From contig JAGVSM010002778.1 of NCBI GenBank assembly GCA_022494885.1, positions 1 through 64,000 of the forward strand: DNA of 64,000 bases. Direction: 5' to 3'. The DNA is from Micrasema longulum. Its lineage: Eukaryota; Arthropoda; Insecta; Trichoptera; Brachycentridae. The notes under the pieces were generated by a model. That model was given only the letters and a program-made list of their open reading frames with translations. It was not told the DNA's origin and ran no database searches. The position numbers were made by a program, and so were the translations under genes. Numbering within the stretch: position 1 is the stretch's first letter; each line of letters starts with the position of its first letter. This document shows positions 10,641-20,905 of this stretch, piece by piece.

Positions 10641-11160
10641 TAAAATACAAATTATTTTAACCCTTCTCTTGATGTGCTAAAAAAAATCTGCGCGTTCCGG
10701 TGCTGTGAAGTCTATACACCTACAAAATTGATAGATTTTAAATTTCATAAAATGTAACATTTATGGGCAATTGCTTAAATAAACTGTATTTTAAGTCAAA
10801 AGCTATAAAGATGAAAATAACCACTTGATAATGCTCAGAGCGCAAGGAAACGGTTCACCTTTATCGGAACTCCGAGAGCAACTGAGCGTTTAAATTTATT
10901 TAAACCAATCGACGTACCCTTATAGATTGGTATGTAAACAGTTCATAAATTTAAGATATAGAAAGTATGTTTAAAATACCATTTACTTAACTACGGTTTG
11001 TGACAGTGATACAAGCTGGCCTGCATCACGCGTGAAATTGTCTCTCTCAGTCGCGAATATATCTATAGCATTGAGAGTGAGACGTGAACTGTGTTTGAGA
11101 CAATCGTATATTCGGTACTCTTTTATTTCATCGCCTTGACACATTGGTAAACTTTTGATT
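10641..11160 (+). repeat. family G interspersed repeat with conserved hairpin
   Basis: Shares several blocks in the same order with 44325-44710: ATCTGCGCGTT, AATGCTCAGAGCGC, CGCGTGAAATTGTC, GAGACAAT and GACACATTG. The region 11037-11104 can fold: outer stem ATTGTC/GACAAT and inner stem CTCTCA/TGAGAG. In the second copy the inner stem is CTCTCG/CGAGAG, a compensatory change. The family is not identified. Confidence 0.55.
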
Positions 11161-11313
11161 TTATGATTAATTTTTAAATTATGATGAAATGCCTTTTCTG
11201 TTGAAATATGTATTTATTATTAAATAATAAAATATTTTTCGATACGCAAATGTATAATGAAGGGATTCCGAAAATCTTAAGCCAATAATTATTATATTTA
11301 CAAATATATTAAT

Positions 11314-11391
11314 CAACAATATTTTGGGTTTGTCCAAATGTTTGTAGACAAGGACTGAATTCAACTCCCTGGGTAGCTGTTAACATTAAAA
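11314..11391 (+). repeat. family P, terminal module A only
   Basis: CAACAATATTTTGGGTTTGT, then GACAAGGACTGAATTCAACT and CCCTGGGTAGCTGTTAA: the outer module of the palindromic family P, alone here. Confidence 0.7.
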
Positions 11392-11449
11392 TATACACGC
11401 CCGAAAATTTTATTTTTTAAATTTCTGTACTTTTTCAAAAATATATCAT

Positions 11450-11520
11450 TTAGATGGTTCTTTAAACTTCAATATCTTATTGTTCCTGGCACCTGAAGCG
11501 TTAGCTTAACCACCTTAAAT
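11450..11520 (+). repeat. SINE B central fragment
   Basis: CAATATCTTATTGTTCCTGG and CACCTGAAGCGTTAG match the segment at 8955-9000. Confidence 0.4.
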
Positions 11521-11524
11521 AACA

Positions 11525-12150
11525 TATGTGCAATATTATCAAAAGACTCTTATTATCCATATCGAGTCTGTCCAAGACCGTTTTCTAAGAAAAGTGGAAT
11601 GGTTGCTCGGATTGAAAAGGGGTAATTATTCCTATTTTGATATAGAGAGATCTCTCAATCCGTCTTCATTGGAGAAACGTAGAACTGAGATGGACCTTAC
11701 ATGCATTTTCAAAATGCTCAATGCTATAAGTGATTTCTCATCTCTGTTGCAATCAATTTCTTTTCATCTTCCTAACCATGTCACCAGAAATCATAATCTG
11801 CTATAAATCAAATTTTCTAAGAGTATTTTTTTTTTTATACCCCAATGTCCAGAATGTGTATATTAATCGATTCGTCACACAACTTGGAATTTTTTGAGAT
11901 AGATCTTCTGGCTTTTTGTAGATATTTTCGCTACTAAAACAGTGTGGGATGAAGATGGATTGGCATGGTTTAGCTCGATGTTTTATATGTTTATCGTGTT
12001 TATGAATATAATTGTATCCCATTTTTTTATTGCCCTCGTTTGTTTATGCTACATAGTTTTATGTTATTTTTGTTTCGTTGTTTGTACACATCTTTCTTCA
12101 TATAACCGTTGTAATTGGCTAAGGCTGTATATAAAATAAATAAATAGATG
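11525..12150 (+). mobile_element. LINE 3' end, reverse transcriptase C-terminus
   Basis: The plus frame 11528-11806 contains IESVQDRFLRKVEWLLGL, SLEKRRTEMDLTCIFKMLNA and a SISFHLPNHVTRNHN end segment: the IExVQxRFLR and RR...DL..LFK..N motifs of CR1/Jockey-type polymerase tails. A frameshift near 11806 leads into a second frame that carries the remaining C-terminus to about 11930. The 3' UTR ends with GCTGTATATAAAATAAATAA at 12126-12145. 5'-truncated and inactive. Confidence 0.75.
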
Positions 12151-12954
12151 ATGATAAACAAAAAAAATGTATTGACAACTCTGCAGTACGTTTTGCTAGT
12201 TGAATTGACAATTGTTTTGCATCAAGATATCATTTGAGAATTTAATATCTTTGAATAATTATAACCACGGCAAAAATTCTTACATTAAGTATGTTTTTTT
12301 TTTTCATCTTTCTTGCCCCACCGAGGGATGAATCGCAAGGGTTAAGTGCCCTGAAATAGTATAGTCCAAAGCGCTGTGGAAGTATCTACTCGTGTAAGCC
12401 TCCATACGCGTATTCCTTCTCTCTCCCAAGCAACGCAGTTTAGGAACGGGCAACGGAGTAGGTACATTAGCTGGGACTTATCGCTATCTAGGGTAAGATT
12501 TCAGAGATAACCTCCCCTTTATTTGAATTTTACCCGGAGCTTTTCAGGAATAATTTCAGAGCACTCACAAATTTCAATCTCGGCCGCCATTTGGTTTCAG
12601 AAAGAGATTTTTTGTCACTTTCAGAATTCAATAACTACTAGTTCATAAGACTATACGGCCATTGACATTACCTCTCGTTTTATTTGTTTACGGATTTTTA
12701 AAATTACAACAACTGAAATAACCGTAATTGTGGGTTAAGAAATTAAAACCTAGATTGAAAACATTTTGTAGAAAGAAAGATGGAGAGGTATAGGCGTTTA
12801 TAGAGATTATGATCTGTCATTGACTGGTTTCCATATTTTTTCAATTCTTCAATCTGTTGTTTGTTCTCCTGTGAGTTCATTAAACTTATTTTAGGACAGA
12901 AAAATATGTACATAAAACTGAAATAACATAGCAAGTTAAGTGTAGACTCTACTT
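12151..12954. other. unassigned, GC-richer at 12310-12540
   Basis: A stretch with CCCCACCGAGGGATGAATC, AGCGCTGTGGAAGTATC and CAACGCAGTTTAGGAACGGG is richer in G+C than its flanks but encodes nothing I recognise; possibly an old, unidentified repeat. Confidence 0.25.
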
Positions 12955-13565
12955 TCATAGTTTAACTTCCCTTACTAAACGAAGAATCATTTCTGATCTG
13001 TCTTTCCTCTTCAAAATTTTAAACAATTTTATCGATAGTCCATATCTCTTGGAGCGTATTTCAATCAATTGTCCCGTGAAGTCAACACAAGTTTTTTTTT
13101 TATAATTCTTTGCCCAAAAAAAATTATGTTCGAAACTCGTTTATTTATCGTAGGTGCACCAAATTTAATTTATTTTGTCCCTATTAAGATTTTTTTTTTC
13201 AAAATTTTATGATTTCAAAAAATTACTCTTTGAAACACTGTAAAATGAAACATTTGTCGGTGTGTAATAAGTTTATGTTCCTTTAATTATGTATATTTTA
13301 TTATAATTTCAAAATTTTGAATTGGTCAACTATATTATGAAAATCCCTCTCTTCCACTCTTCCACTCTATTTCCTCATCCCTTAACGTTCTTACGAGTTC
13401 TTTTTTTTTATCATGTCTTTTATAATATATTATTTTTTTCTTTACTGTGTAACATGTTCTCTCATTATATTTGTGAAAAACTTTAACTGGATGTATGTAC
13501 TATTTTTTATATTTTGTATTCTTATATAACAATTGTTGTTTTTCCTTTATAAATAAAAATAAAAT
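12955..13565 (+). mobile_element. LINE 3' end
   Basis: The plus frame from 12960 reads SLTKRRIISDLSFLFKILNN, then PYLLERISINCPVKS, i.e. the RR..DL.FLFK..N motif and the following helix of a CR1/Jockey-type polymerase tail. Its 3' UTR, ending in TTATAAATAAAAATAAAATA at 13549-13565, matches the reverse complement of 61000-61682 almost throughout, so these are two copies of one family. Confidence 0.75.
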
Positions 13566-15169
13566 ATACTCTTAATACAAAGAAATTAAAACAAAAGTTA
13601 ATAATAAACATTTTCAAATAGTAAGAAATATCCGAGGTAAAAGAAGAACTTATCCGGTACCTTCCATGTACCTCCTCAAGTAGTATTTTTTAAAATTCAT
13701 ATTGTAATTTTTTGATGTTATATATGATTCCGGCAGCCTGGTGTACTTATTACATGCAAGGTACAGCAGAGACCTTAGACGATACCTTGTCGTGCGTGAT
13801 CCAGGTACGTGAATATTTTGACTCTGTCGCGTATTATACTGGTGGACGTCACGATTAAAAGTATAGCCAATTTTAGTGTGAGTTTTTATTTACGTCTTGA
13901 AGCACCGTCTTTGCAATCTAATAATACGGTATGACCAAAAATGGGAGAATGTCAGTATTTTAATGAGGTAAAAGAGCTGAAACCCATATCATGTAGTTTT
14001 TTTACAAAATTGATAATTGTATATTGATCGAGTTAGTCTAAGATTATTTGTTACAAGAAATATTGTCAACATCAAAACACTTGCATACTTACGCAATGTA
14101 TACCTAATCGTTTGTCTATGAAAAGCAAAATGAATTCTAAATTAAAAGTGTACTGAATAGCAAAACTATTACTTTATGACTATGTTCAAAATTAAAACTT
14201 GTTTTGCCAACAAGCAAGAATTCTGACTTGGCCAATTTTTCTTGTATACTCACGATATATAAAACAAATTTTGAAAAAATCAAAAATTATTCCCAAAACT
14301 ATTTTTTGGAAATGCATAGCTTTGTAGAGATATGTTTAAAAAGATAACTGATTTTTAGGTACAATAACGACCAAAATTAGTGCGTTTTGTCAAAAATACA
14401 TCAACAATTTTTTTAACGTTTCCAAATCTATATGATGTAAAACTCGATTTTCCAATTTGGAAACGAATCCTATCATGAATTTAAATGAATATATAATAGT
14501 ATTATAGAGTTTTCGGTGAGATTATTGGAGTGGTATTTGATTTGATTTTCAATTAATACAACTATTCGCCCGTTCAGCGTATTGTAAAATGCAGCGAGAA
14601 TAATTAATTAATAATCTCTAAATTCAATCATAAATTATCACTATCCCAGGGATTCATTACTCTGGTTGTGTTTATTTTTATGAAAGAAATATTAGCTTTG
14701 TTAAATTTTGTATTCTGCAAGAGTATTTCAAAGTCATGAATCCAAGAATCATCGTAGAGAGTGGAACAAAAAAAATAGTTGGATAGAGGGGGCCATTTGA
14801 AACAAATTTGACCGGTGGACCTTTTACACGCGTCACTAATTTATAAATACGATTTTTTAAATGTTTTTGTTGTAATTTTCTTAGATTTGTCATAAAGTCT
14901 TTTAAAAAAATCTAAAAATCAGCTCTTAATATTTTTTTGCCTTAGTAATGTTGTACCGCTGTACTAGAGGAAAAAATTGGTGCAGATAATCATTTAAAAA
15001 AAAAAATACTTTACGAAGTACGAAAAAAGGATACAAAACACATAAAAGTTAATTTTACGTCACATTAAAAACCAAACTGTTCTTAAAAAAAAAAAAAATA
15101 TGCATGGCCTTTCGAACGGTATGCTATATGTAATATAAAATCTTGAAATAAAGATTCAGATGAGGTACA
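13566..15169. other. unassigned, one weak exon-like patch
   Basis: AT-rich and without recognisable repeats. At 13737-13801 a GC-richer 65-bp patch is bounded by an acceptor-like TTCCGGCAG and a donor-like CAG|GTACGTG, and two of its three plus frames are open. A 71-codon minus frame at 14893-14678 has no recognisable domain. Neither is strong enough to call a gene. Confidence 0.25.
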
Positions 15170-15612
15170 ATAACATATTACAACAGAGATGAAGAACATT
15201 TAAGAAAAGGTAATATAGAAGTCTAGGCATCTACTCCAAGAAGTATAGAAATTGAAAAAAATAACATTTTCAGGCGTTGCCTAGTATGTAGGTGAAATAA
15301 TTCAATTAGATGAATCTCACCCGCATAAATAAAGGTTTCAGCTCTTTAACTTCACAAACATCAACAGATGAAAGAATTGAAGGAATATAGATGTTCAAAT
15401 ATAGGCAGAATGGTGAATGTTACACAGTGTGTAAAGTGGCCACTTAAACCAGCCATTGACAGGTCATAAGCCCTGTAGATGCCTAGACTTCTATATTACC
15501 TTTTCTTAAATGTTCTTCATCTCTGTTGTAATATGTTAATATAAACAGCTCCCCAGGGAGTTGAATCCAGTCCTTGTCTACAAAAATTTGGACAAACTCA
15601 AAATATTGTTGA
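15170..15612. repeat. family P palindromic element
   Basis: The first 67 bp of module B are in plus orientation (AACATATTACAACAGAGATG ... GTCTAGGCATCTAC). Then come the whole of module B in minus orientation (15237-15541) and module A in minus orientation (15542-15612, ending CAAAATATTGTTG). The two B ends are near-identical inverted repeats, so the element can form a hairpin with a 240-bp loop. Confidence 0.85.
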
Positions 15613-15685
15613 GGTATAATACTTTACAACTTTTTCTCTTGTACAACGGTGAAATACTAATAAGGCAAACGAAATTGTTTGTTGC

Positions 15686-15802
15686 AATTTCGTTTCGTAA
15701 GTTCGTTCTTTCGTCATATATCCAGCTCACTCTAACGCAATCAAAATCGTATTTCGCTCTCGTTCCCTCTCATACGATGCGAATGAATTTACGAAACGAA
15801 TT
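15686..15802. mobile_element. short hairpin MITE (family H)
   Basis: Inverted ends AATTTCGTTTCGTAAGTTCG (15686-15705) and its complement at 15785-15802. The interior ACTCTAACGCAATCAAAATC, TTTCGCTCTCGTTCCCTC recurs at 34355-34440 without one end. Confidence 0.6.
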
Positions 15803-16074
15803 AGTTTCAGAATAAGTATTGGAGGAGAAATGATTTACTTTGTCGGCTGTGGGTTAGCGATGTATTATATTAACGTAATCGTTTAAATTTTTTTTAGGCA
15901 GTATGGTCTATTTTGTTTACTCTTTCTACGAGACTATTGAGTCTGAAAAAAGAAAAACAATGTTTATAGCAGAACAAATTAATATTGTCCCCGGAGCTGT
16001 AGGATAGTGTTTTTAATGCATTAATTCATTCAACTGTTTCATATACATTGCGTAGTGAAAACTGCATAAATATA
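15803..16074. other. unassigned
   Basis: No gene or repeat that I can place. Confidence 0.25.
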
Positions 16075-16089
16075 ACACTTATAGATTAT

Positions 16090-16579
16090 AACAACAACAA
16101 CAACAACAACAACAAACCATCACGCCGTTTCCCCGTAGGGGTAGGCAGAGAGGATAGAACGCCATAACACTCTATCTTGGCATACAGACCTCGCTTCCTC
16201 TACATTCATACATCTTCTCATGCACGCACGCCGATTATTCCTACTTTTGACATGTCCATCTTCAAGTATTTGATGGACTTGATCGTGCCATGTCTTTCTC
16301 GGTCTTCCTCGTTTTCTGCATCCATCAACATTTGCGTCGTAGATCCTTTTAGTCGTTCTTTCGCTGTCCATTCGCTCTACATGTCCAAACCAACGCAGCA
16401 CCCCTTTCTTGATTCTGTCAATAATGCATGTCTCAGCCTTACACACTTCACGGATCTCGACATTTGTGCACCTATCATGCATCGTTTTACCACACATTCG
16501 CCTGAGGGATCGCATTTTGACAGCATTCAACCTACTTTCATCATTATTCTTCCAATTCCATACTTCGCTCCCATACATT
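16090..16579 (-). mobile_element. young 5'-truncated LINE with 15-bp target duplication
   Basis: The insertion is bounded by a perfect 15-bp direct repeat, ACACTTATAGATTAT, at 16075-16089 and 16580-16594. The 3' tail on the minus strand is (TTG)n, seen here as (ACA)n at 16090-16114. This is the signature of target-primed reverse transcription, and the undecayed duplication says it is one of the youngest events in the window. Related copies at 7562, 29500 and 60290 are much more decayed; the one at 29500 has a (TAG)n tail instead. Confidence 0.9.
16120..16578 (-). pseudogene. LINE reverse transcriptase C-terminal ORF fragment (152 codons, open)
   Basis: An uninterrupted minus frame inside the 16090-16579 insertion. 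Visible motifs in order: MYGSEVWNWK, RLNAVKMRSLRRMCG, IDRIKKGVLRWFGHVERMD, KRGRPRKTWHDQ, NRRACMRRCMNVEEARSVCQ and SAYPYGE at the end. This is the well-known C-terminal part, beyond the polymerase active site, of an arthropod non-LTR reverse transcriptase. The catalytic domain is missing because of 5' truncation, so it cannot act. No start codon choice is meaningful; the frame begins at the truncation point. Confidence 0.85.
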
Positions 16580-16594
16580 ACACTTATAGATTAT

Positions 16595-17079
16595 GTAGAC
16601 CGGAAACACAAAATCTACCTTTAAAATGCAGTAAGTTAAAAGTTAATTATCATAGTTGTACGTGACCAGATGAGGGCTATTACATTTCTTCTTTTTTAAG
16701 ACTATTTAATTTGAAAAAAGTAAAACGATCCTTAAAAAGTTGTGTATATTACAATTTTTCCCAGGCCTTGAGGCTTATGCTTGGCTGGTATATGTAAAAA
16801 TATTTGGGGAAGCGTTAAAACGTCAGATAAATCCAATTTGTAAAGTTTTAATAGTGTCCTTATATGATACAATACGAACATATCAAAATAATTCATGCCA
16901 TGTGCATAAGCAATAAAAAATAAAATATTTCAGTAATTTCAAACACAAAGTGAAACTTTTTTCCTGCACTTTTGTATCCATTGACATATTTATGCATAGA
17001 GCATTGAAATGCCCTAGAGAGTAAAATATCTTTAAAACTAGTGACACAAAAATCAACACATTTGGGACATAATTTTTTT
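16595..17079. other. unassigned
   Basis: AT-rich; no gene or repeat that I can place. Confidence 0.25.
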
Positions 17080-17745
17080 AAATATTTATTTATTTATTTA
17101 TATACGGCATTTCTGCCATTTACATATATGTGGTATAAAGAGTGCTTAGAAATAAAAATATTAAAAAAAAAATCGAGTATGAAATATTAATATACTCGTA
17201 CTGTACACATTATTAATTACTTGAAATACATATATATTTTAAAGAAATTATACAATAACAAAATACATTAATCAATCAAATTATAACTATTTCAACCCAA
17301 TCTTCTGAAGATGATTTGCTCTTTTTGATAAAAATATGTTGGTCACTTTATTTTTTAAGTTAGGCAGAGATAAACTAAATATATCAAAATGTGATGCATA
17401 TTCATTCCCGGTATTCTGTAATCTAACAATAGGTGAGTTATATTGAGCTACCGTTCGAGAATTTTGACAATAAAATATTGTAGATGTTCTGCTTAATCTA
17501 GGTGGTACATAGAATGAAATCAATTTCAGTAGATCAGGGGTATCAAACATTGGTTTTATTATTTTATATAAAGTCATAAGATCGGTCGATGTTCTTCGTT
17601 CTTGCAATTTAGTTAATTTAAGAGAGTCTAAAATTTTGTTATAATTTAATTGATTAGTAGAAAAACCCATCTTAAAATTAATATATCTAAGAAATTTATT
17701 CTGAATTCTCTCAGTATAATCATTAACAATTAGCATTTGTTTATG
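17080..17745 (-). mobile_element. LINE 3' end with 149-codon open frame
   Basis: The minus frame 17736-17287 reads ERIQNKFLRYINFKMGF, KLQERRTSTDLMTLYKIIKP, LLKLISFYVPPRLSRT and a C-terminal helix ending SKRANHLQKIGLK. This is the IQxKFLRY ... RR..DL..LYK ... F.VP.R..R pattern of CR1/Jockey-type polymerase tails. It is open over its whole length and so relatively young. The 3' UTR (17080-17286) ends with a TTTATTTATTTATTTA tract at 17085, the complement of an AAAT-type tail. The catalytic domain is absent. Confidence 0.8.
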
Positions 17746-19309
17746 GTGGATCGCAATCAGATTTTACTTTAAATTCCTTATAATTTCGACCCATTTATTT
17801 CTTTTTAGTGGATTTAGGGAAACGCTAAAATAATATAAACCCCCCCCCCCTTTTTTTTTAAAGTGTATTTTTATCAGAGCACCCCTGTTATTAAGAAGAG
17901 CTTCAAATTTGCGCCGCTAAGCGTTGTTTGACTTTTACAAAAAAATTATATTTATATTTGAATATTTATGGTTTTAACCTTTGTTAATCATTTAAAAAAA
18001 TAATACAGAATCCCTTTTGCAATGTTCATCAGAAAGGTTGTTACACACTTTCAAGACATAATCTGGTGTTTTCGTTTCGATTCTAAACGTCACGCCTGGC
18101 TGGAGGTCGAAGAACGACTAAATATTTGTTGGGCATGACTAAGCATTTGGGCTTGAGTTAAATGTCATCATTTTTTAGGGCTAAAGGCATATCTATGTGT
18201 ATTGATATACCAATGTTTGTATCTGATAATAATATGCAGGTAAAAAATATTGAAAATAGTAAAACACAAAATTCATTAAAACAAATCCGGAGAAGGTGAT
18301 ATGTTTCCAAAACAAATTGGTTAAAAATTAAAAAGACAAAGTGATTTTTTATTCAAATATTTTGATTCATAATATTTCAAAAATTTAGTACTTCGAACAT
18401 TTCAAAAATCACAAAATGAGTGCTTAAAAGGAACGGTTGATTTTCAAATAAATCACGAAAGAAAAGGATTGTAATTTGAGGAAAACATTCACCGATCATT
18501 TTACAAGTATTTGTTACATGCATTGTAAATTCTACCCAGGAAAATGTATGTAGATCAATATTATTGATTTTCCTTTGTAACGTTTTATTTGCCTTAACGG
18601 ATGAAATCTTAAATTAATTTATTGTTTTTTTTCAAATGAAAATCCCATATAGCTGCGTGATTGGAATTAATTTACCGTATTTATATTAATAAAGTATGTA
18701 AATTAACGGTTAAAGTCGGAGTGCTTTATTCCGTTAAGATGGGAGTCTTCAATTCAACCCCCAGTATAAATCTAATTATCTGTTTGTTCTGTAAATTTAT
18801 TAAGGGTTTCCATTAGAGTTTTACACTAATTAATAGAAATCACATATAATTTTCCAATTTATAAAGCAGGATGAAATGATTCAATTAATTGATGTATGTT
18901 CAAATGCACCCGTATGTTAATTAATTAAAATAAATTAAATAAATTAAAATAACGTGTGTTTAATTCATTTGAATCAATTAATGTATATTTAAACGCTTAA
19001 AATATTCATTTAAAAATTGTCAGTTAAAATTATTATTTGATATCTTACTGAAAACCAAGGGTGCTATTTGGATTTTCTCTACCCCCTAGAGAGTAGTTAA
19101 TTTGAGGATTTTAATTTTATGCAGTATAGTACACTTTGTTTCAAATACGGCCACTCTGACGATTAACTGTCAAAGCATGTGTAAAACTGTTTAAAAAAAG
19201 AAAAAGAATCTAATATAATTTGGTTAATTCAACCTAAATTAGTGTTTTGGGTAATGCAAGGTTGCAATAATGTTATAAATAACAATAATTGTTTCTTTAT
19301 TTTAATCTT
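17746..19309. other. unassigned AT-rich DNA
   Basis: Contains a C10 run next to a T run (17839-17858) and a family D piece at 17865-17930 (GAGCACCCCTGTTATTAAGA). Nothing else recognised in about 1.5 kb. Confidence 0.35.
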
Positions 19310-19960
19310 CAAGTACAAACAATAAGTACTTTGGCGGACATATTGCTAAAAGCAATATGTTCCAGCCAAACAAAAACACACTGGTCACAAAAATAATTGG
19401 TCAAAAATTTGTAATAAAATATATATTAAAAGATTCACACTTGAAAAAAAGCTTAATAATTAATAATAACGGACGTTTTTTAATGGGGAGATAAGGCTTG
19501 CGCATATTAACTTAAATAGAAATACATTGTTTTATACATATTAAAAGATTAGGAATATAGAATCACATAAAGAGTTTTGGAGGAGAGAGAAAGAGGAACC
19601 AAGGAAAGAAAAGGAGTAAAAATTTTGAAAAAAAAACAGTGGAGAGGTGAAGGTTCTAAGAATATACTATGTAGTTATGTTTTAGGTGTTTCTTGAAGGT
19701 GGCTAGACAAGGTGCATTTTTTATATGCAGATAAAGCTCGTTCCTAAGTCTAGCACCTTGAACAGAAAAGGAATAGCTTAAAATGATGTGCTTTGTCGAG
19801 GAATGGAAAGTGTTTTCTCCCGGGAAGAGCGAAGCAAAAGACCATGATCAGAAAGATAAATGAGATTCTCAGCGAGATATTTTGGAGCTCAAGGGTTGTG
19901 AAAAATATTATAAAAAGGTGAGAGTGATTGAAAGTTTTGCTTGGTTTATGTTTTTTATGT
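19310..19960 (-). mobile_element. LINE 3' end with conserved terminal hairpin
   Basis: On the minus strand the frame around 19850-19670 reads RSSRENTFHSSTKHIILSYS, FSVQGARLRNELYLHIKN and CLATFKKHLKHNY. These are the SVxGARLWNxLP and FKxxLKxH motifs that close many LINE polymerase ORFs. The 3' UTR carries a hairpin at 19339-19361 (ATTGCT/AGCAAT) followed by ATGTCCGCC, a structure shared with four other LINE tails in the window. 5'-truncated. Confidence 0.7.
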
Positions 19961-20142
19961 TTAGTTAATTAATGTTTGGTTTCCCGCGTTTGTATTTATT
20001 TAATATTCATCAGTGTGGTTATAAACAAAGCTAGGTATAGTCGCATGCAAAAAACGAAAATCCGCAAAAGAGTCAGTGATTTTTTTAATATATTTTTATT
20101 TATGTGAATAGACTATTAAACAAATCCAAATTTTAAAATTTA

Positions 20143-20422
20143 ATTTTTTTATTTTATCATCATCATCATTTCCTTTCCGCAACTGATGGCGCATAGGGTA
20201 CTGCGTTGGCACACCAATCGCAGCGTATCTTGATCATTATTGATTGTTACATGAAGGTAAGATGATCAGTCTCACGCTACAGGTACCAGTCCAGGGAATA
20301 TGAAATATGTTAAGTGTTAAAACACCCCTTTAAATAAATATTTCAAATCAATTATGTCGGGAATCGAACCCGAGACCTCTTGCATAGTGGACAAACCCGC
20401 TGACCATCACACCACGAGGCCG
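20143..20422 (-). repeat. SINE B, full length
   Basis: Minus strand: GCCGGCCTCGTGGTGTGATG (A box), GGGTTCGATTCCCGAC (B box), then a 180-bp body with AATATTTATTTAAAG, CTGGTACCTGTAGCG, ATCAAGATACGCTGCGATTG and GGAAAGGAAATGATGATG at the 3' end. The flanks share an imperfect target duplication, CAAATTTTAAAATTTA (20127-20142) and CAAATTTTAAATTTA (20423-20437). This is the reference copy for SINE B here. Confidence 0.85.
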
Positions 20423-20439
20423 GCAAATTTTAAATTTAT

Positions 20440-20740
20440 GTATCGTATTTGTTTTCAGCGCTATGATTTTTTTAAGTTTTGTAGTATTTAAATTCCTTCG
20501 CGTGTGACGTCTCAAGTTCTCTTCCCTTGCATCTTGATGAGTTCTGCTGATTCGTTAGTTGATTTACCGTAAACCGGAAACCTATCACAACTCTCTTTTC
20601 ATTAGTTGATTCGGAAGAACTAGTGACGTCATGCTAAGTAGTTCGCTTTTATTAAAATCTTTTTAATTTTTTTCTGATATTTTCTAGATACTTCGCTGCA
20701 CAATTTAATGCTCTAATTTTTACCACGCTAAGAATACATT
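20440..20740 (+). repeat. family F copy
   Basis: Shares in order GTGTGACGTCTCAAGTTCT, GTTGATTCGGAAGAACTAGT, GACGTCATGCTAAGTAGTTC and AATGCTCTAATTTTTACC with copies at 33430, 43080, 49790 and 51235. It includes a perfect TGACGTCA at 20624-20631. Unknown repeat; no coding capacity seen. Confidence 0.7.
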
Positions 20741-20744
20741 TTTA

Positions 20745-20905
20745 TATCCAATTTGTCGGCCTCGTGGTCAGCGCATTTGCCTGCCATGCATGAGCTCTCG
20801 GGTTTGATGAAATACATTTTTGTGTGTGAAATAGAACCAGAAACATAGACAAATGTTTTTGACTCGGTGGCTACTCTCAGGTAAAAATCTAGTCCATAAT
20901 TCAGG
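20745..20905 (+). repeat. SINE B 5' end joined to family J
   Basis: GGCCTCGTGGTCAGCGCATTTGCCTGCC is the SINE B tRNA-like start with its A box shortened, and CTCGGGTTTGATG a damaged B box. Directly after comes the family J segment (GTGTGTGAAATAGAACCAGA to CTACTCTCAGGTAAAAATC). Confidence 0.6.

Noticed and set aside
13737..13801. 65-bp exon between TTCCGGCAG and CAG|GTACGTG
   Set aside because: Too short to judge, no recognisable residues and no partner exon; kept only as a note in the spacer entry.
14678..14893. 71-codon minus frame with a hydrophobic C-terminus
   Set aside because: No family features, AT-rich codons and no splice signals; likely chance.
16177..16665. 162-codon plus frame opposite the LINE fragment
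   Set aside because: It is the antisense shadow of the conserved reverse transcriptase frame on the minus strand.
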